A DNA stretch of 64,000 nucleotides from Volvox africanus (Eukaryota > Chlorophyta > Chlorophyceae > Chlamydomonadales > Volvocaceae). The stretch spans positions 748,001 through 812,000 of the forward strand of contig BSDZ01000026.1 of the NCBI GenBank assembly GCA_030268105.1. Reading direction: 5' to 3'. The notes under the pieces are model-generated. The model made no database searches. It saw nothing but the letters and a program-made list of their open reading frames with translations, and was not told the origin of the DNA. This document shows positions 50,345 through 64,000 of the stretch, in pieces. The position numbers and the translations under genes are program-made. Position 1 is the first letter of the stretch. Each line of letters begins with the position of its first letter.

Positions 50345-50816
50345 TATTCGTAACGTATCGATTATAACGATTATAATTTAAGCCCATGAGTTGTTTAGCA
50401 GAACCCACTTGGGGCCATGGACGAAACAAAGAATGTAACCAAGAAGTCGCCGAGAAAAAAGAAGCACATAAACGTTGATATGCACAGCGTAAATGCTGTG
50501 ACATCCCACCACTCAGCACAAGATGAACAGCATGACAAAATCAGTTGGTTAGTGGTTAGATGTCCTTAATCTTCAGCTCCATACATGGAATGCGTCATTG
50601 AAGCTTGTTGTCCTGCTTGATGCATCCGACAACAAAGCTGCATCGCGACTTCATTAAGAACGGCATCCAAGTACGCTACGATCAAAAAGAAAGACCGTTC
50701 ACATCTTCCTAATTTCGCGTCGCTCATGCGTTAACCACATGCCTTAACCACACGCACAAACCCCGGAGCAACCTGCTAGCCGTAATCACTACTACCAGCT
50801 TGCCAGGTGTGTCGGC
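50345..50816. other. Interval between cutC start and the small membrane-protein gene
   Basis: Likely cutC promoter and 3' UTR of the upstream gene. Contains an inverted CGATTATAACGATTATAA string directly before the cutC start. No open frame of note. Confidence 0.45.
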
Positions 50817-51354
50817 TTACACTACCCCGAAGGTTCCTGGACTGTCTGAAAACTTCAACAAAGCAAGGCGGATGAACACCAACAAGAGGGTAGATGTCCA
50901 AATCATGACTAAAGAAGCGCACGCTGCAGCAAAAAACAGCGAGCGTAGAAATGCATACCTATCTGTGTCGATCTTCCCCTCTGCCCAACCCACACACCCC
51001 CTCTACACACAGACAATGTCGCACAATCTCCCCCGGCTTCCTGAATTAATAACCTACCTTCCTGGCTGTGCAGGATTGCAGAAATAGCAGAACGCCAGTA
51101 CTTCGCCCGACTGTCCGTGGCGCCCTGTGCGTCCACATAAGCCAAATATGACACAAAACCGCCACCTGATCCGGGACAGCTCAAAAATACGCGGACAGTG
51201 CAAACAAGCCAGTGAGATATCACTACTACCCACTGCTTTCATAAATTGAAAACTCTAGATACGTCTCGTAGCACCGACTTGATGAAGCTCACTTCGCCTC
51301 TCCTGTCATGCGTGATGCCAGGACGCGATGGCCTTGGATGCCGCAGCTGTCGCA
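50817..51354 (-). CDS. Small unidentified protein with C-terminal membrane segment (5' end unresolved)
   Basis: complement(join(50817..50923, 51058..51179, 51293..>51354)) gives 96 residues in consistent phase. Seen: CDSCGIQGHRVLASRM, a Gly-rich turn GSGGGFVSYLAYVD, a helical stretch AKYWRSAISAILHSQE, then a hydrophobic segment (ASLVMIWTSTLLLVFIRLAL) and a short tail ending FGVV before TAA. CxxC followed by a single C-terminal helix suggests a tail-anchored or small membrane protein. I recognise no family. A start codon must lie in an exon further upstream (51.4-52.3 kb); an ATG near 52230 (MAGWRPCRD) is one candidate but was not joined. Confidence 0.45.
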
Positions 51355-52392
51355 CTGCTACATCTGCGCAACAACTCCCCTTCCCTCACTCCCTCAATCA
51401 CTCACCCAACCACGGAAAGAAGCGCACACAGACGCAGGCGACAAACACAAACACACGTACGCAAACGTCCGAACGCACACGTACGTGTAAAAACACACTA
51501 ACAGAGGAAAGTACAGAGGGATAAGCATCGGCGGAACTATGCTTGAGATGGTTTAGGGGTTTGACAACCCGGTCTGTAAAGAACGACGTCACTCCCATCC
51601 CACCAGCCCCACCAAAGCGTTGTAGGTACCCGGCGCCGGCGGGGTTCCGGTGCCTGGGAGGTGCCGAGGGTGTCTGGTGCCATGACTGTGTACGAAGCCA
51701 ACATATTCCCCTCCGTCCTCCTCCTCAACCCGGCTCCCAACACGCCACGCCGCCCCCAAAGCGGGGCCCCGCCCATCGCGCCGTGATCCCAAGAGTTCCC
51801 CCTCCCGCGCGCACAGCGCTCATCCCACAGTGGCACAACAACAAACAAACTTCGGTCCTTCCAAAACTTCTGCCCTAACTCTAACTCCCCTGCAACACTT
51901 GTTACGGCGTGAAGGAAACGATTTCCCACATGCCAAAAGGTGATGTGTTTTTTAATGTGGTTCTGTACCCGTGGTCTCCCGCTCCATGCCCCCTTGGCTT
52001 CACGCTCTTCATCATTCCTGGTCAGTAGCCGCCTATGCCCCCTGGGGTGGTCCATAATACTTTCCTAGTAAGCTTCCTTCATGGGCGTCCAGAGGGCGAC
52101 AACCGGGTTTGTGCGTCCGTCAGTCCACCCATCCGTTGCCTAGCCGGACAACCGTAGACGTCAGTAATAAAAGCCGTCAGCACCGTACCACAGCAGCATA
52201 TGATATCCCGACATGGTCGCCAACCGGCCATGGTAGAGATTCCCCGAATCAGCCAGAGCCTGCTAGGAATGATACCAAGCCCCCTTTTCACCTCTCTGAC
52301 TGACATGTTTTACAGGGAGGACATGTGTGTATGTGTTTCTTTTATGTTTGCGTGTGATTGCAGCGCCGTGCGAACCACTGCAAGACTGCATG
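51355..52392. other. Interval with no firmly assigned gene
   Basis: Between the small membrane-protein gene and the WDR81-like stop. A GC-rich stretch (51590..52055) is open on both strands but without recognisable composition or splice context. It may include the missing first exon of the gene at 50817 and the 3' UTR of the WDR81-like gene. Confidence 0.4.
52310..52314 (-). terminator. Putative polyadenylation signal TGTAA (WDR81-like)
   Basis: TGTAA on the minus strand about 80 bp after the stop at 52393. Confidence 0.5.

Positions 52393-64000
<11,608 letters not shown>

Noticed and set aside
51537..52055. 172-codon minus-strand frame
   Set aside because: GC-rich stretch open on both strands, no motif, no supported splice context.

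Overview
The window looks like nuclear DNA of a volvocine green alga (Volvox/Gonium/Chlamydomonas relatives). Reasons: intron-rich genes with GT-AG junctions, long microsatellite-filled introns, Ser/Pro-rich (SPPPP-like) extracellular protein repeats, TGTAA-type polyadenylation signals, and a short interstitial run of the Chlamydomonas-type telomere repeat TTTTAGGG. All gene models were spliced by eye from reading frame, GT/AG sites and phase; they are not confirmed by transcripts.

Left 25 kb (minus strand): one very large gene, running off the left edge, for a secreted S8 (subtilisin-type) protease of the general sporangin/hatching-enzyme kind. In order: probable signal peptide, prodomain, catalytic Asp, His, oxyanion Asn and Ser exons with a PA-like insert, the usual C-terminal beta-sandwich, a three-repeat ricin-B-like beta-trefoil, then alternating Pro-rich spacers and repeated beta-sandwich modules that look like copies of the protease's own C-terminal domain. 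Introns hold at least four families of short dispersed repeats and several microsatellites.

26.4-29.8 kb: rearranged fragments of the same gene family: an inverted, almost identical copy of the window's left end, two copies of a Pro-rich tail (one ending in a transmembrane anchor), and a frameshifted copy of the prodomain exon. I read these as duplicated, broken pieces.

31.1-33.7 kb (plus): an RBM39/CAPER-like SR splicing factor. 33.7-38.7 kb: no convincing complete gene, but two minus-strand segments with coding character.

38.7-45.3 kb (minus): a Y-family translesion DNA polymerase, closest by motif to Pol iota/eta, with a probable GC-AG intron carrying a 42-bp minisatellite. It is head-to-head (206 bp) with an intronless SCO1 gene (plus, 45.5-46.5 kb), which converges on a CutC copper-homeostasis gene (minus, 48.1-50.3 kb). 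A small membrane-protein gene (50.8-51.4 kb, minus) follows, then a long WDR81/GFS12-type BEACH-WD40 gene (minus, 52.4 kb to beyond the right edge). Apart from the SCO1/CutC copper link the neighbours have no obvious shared pathway.
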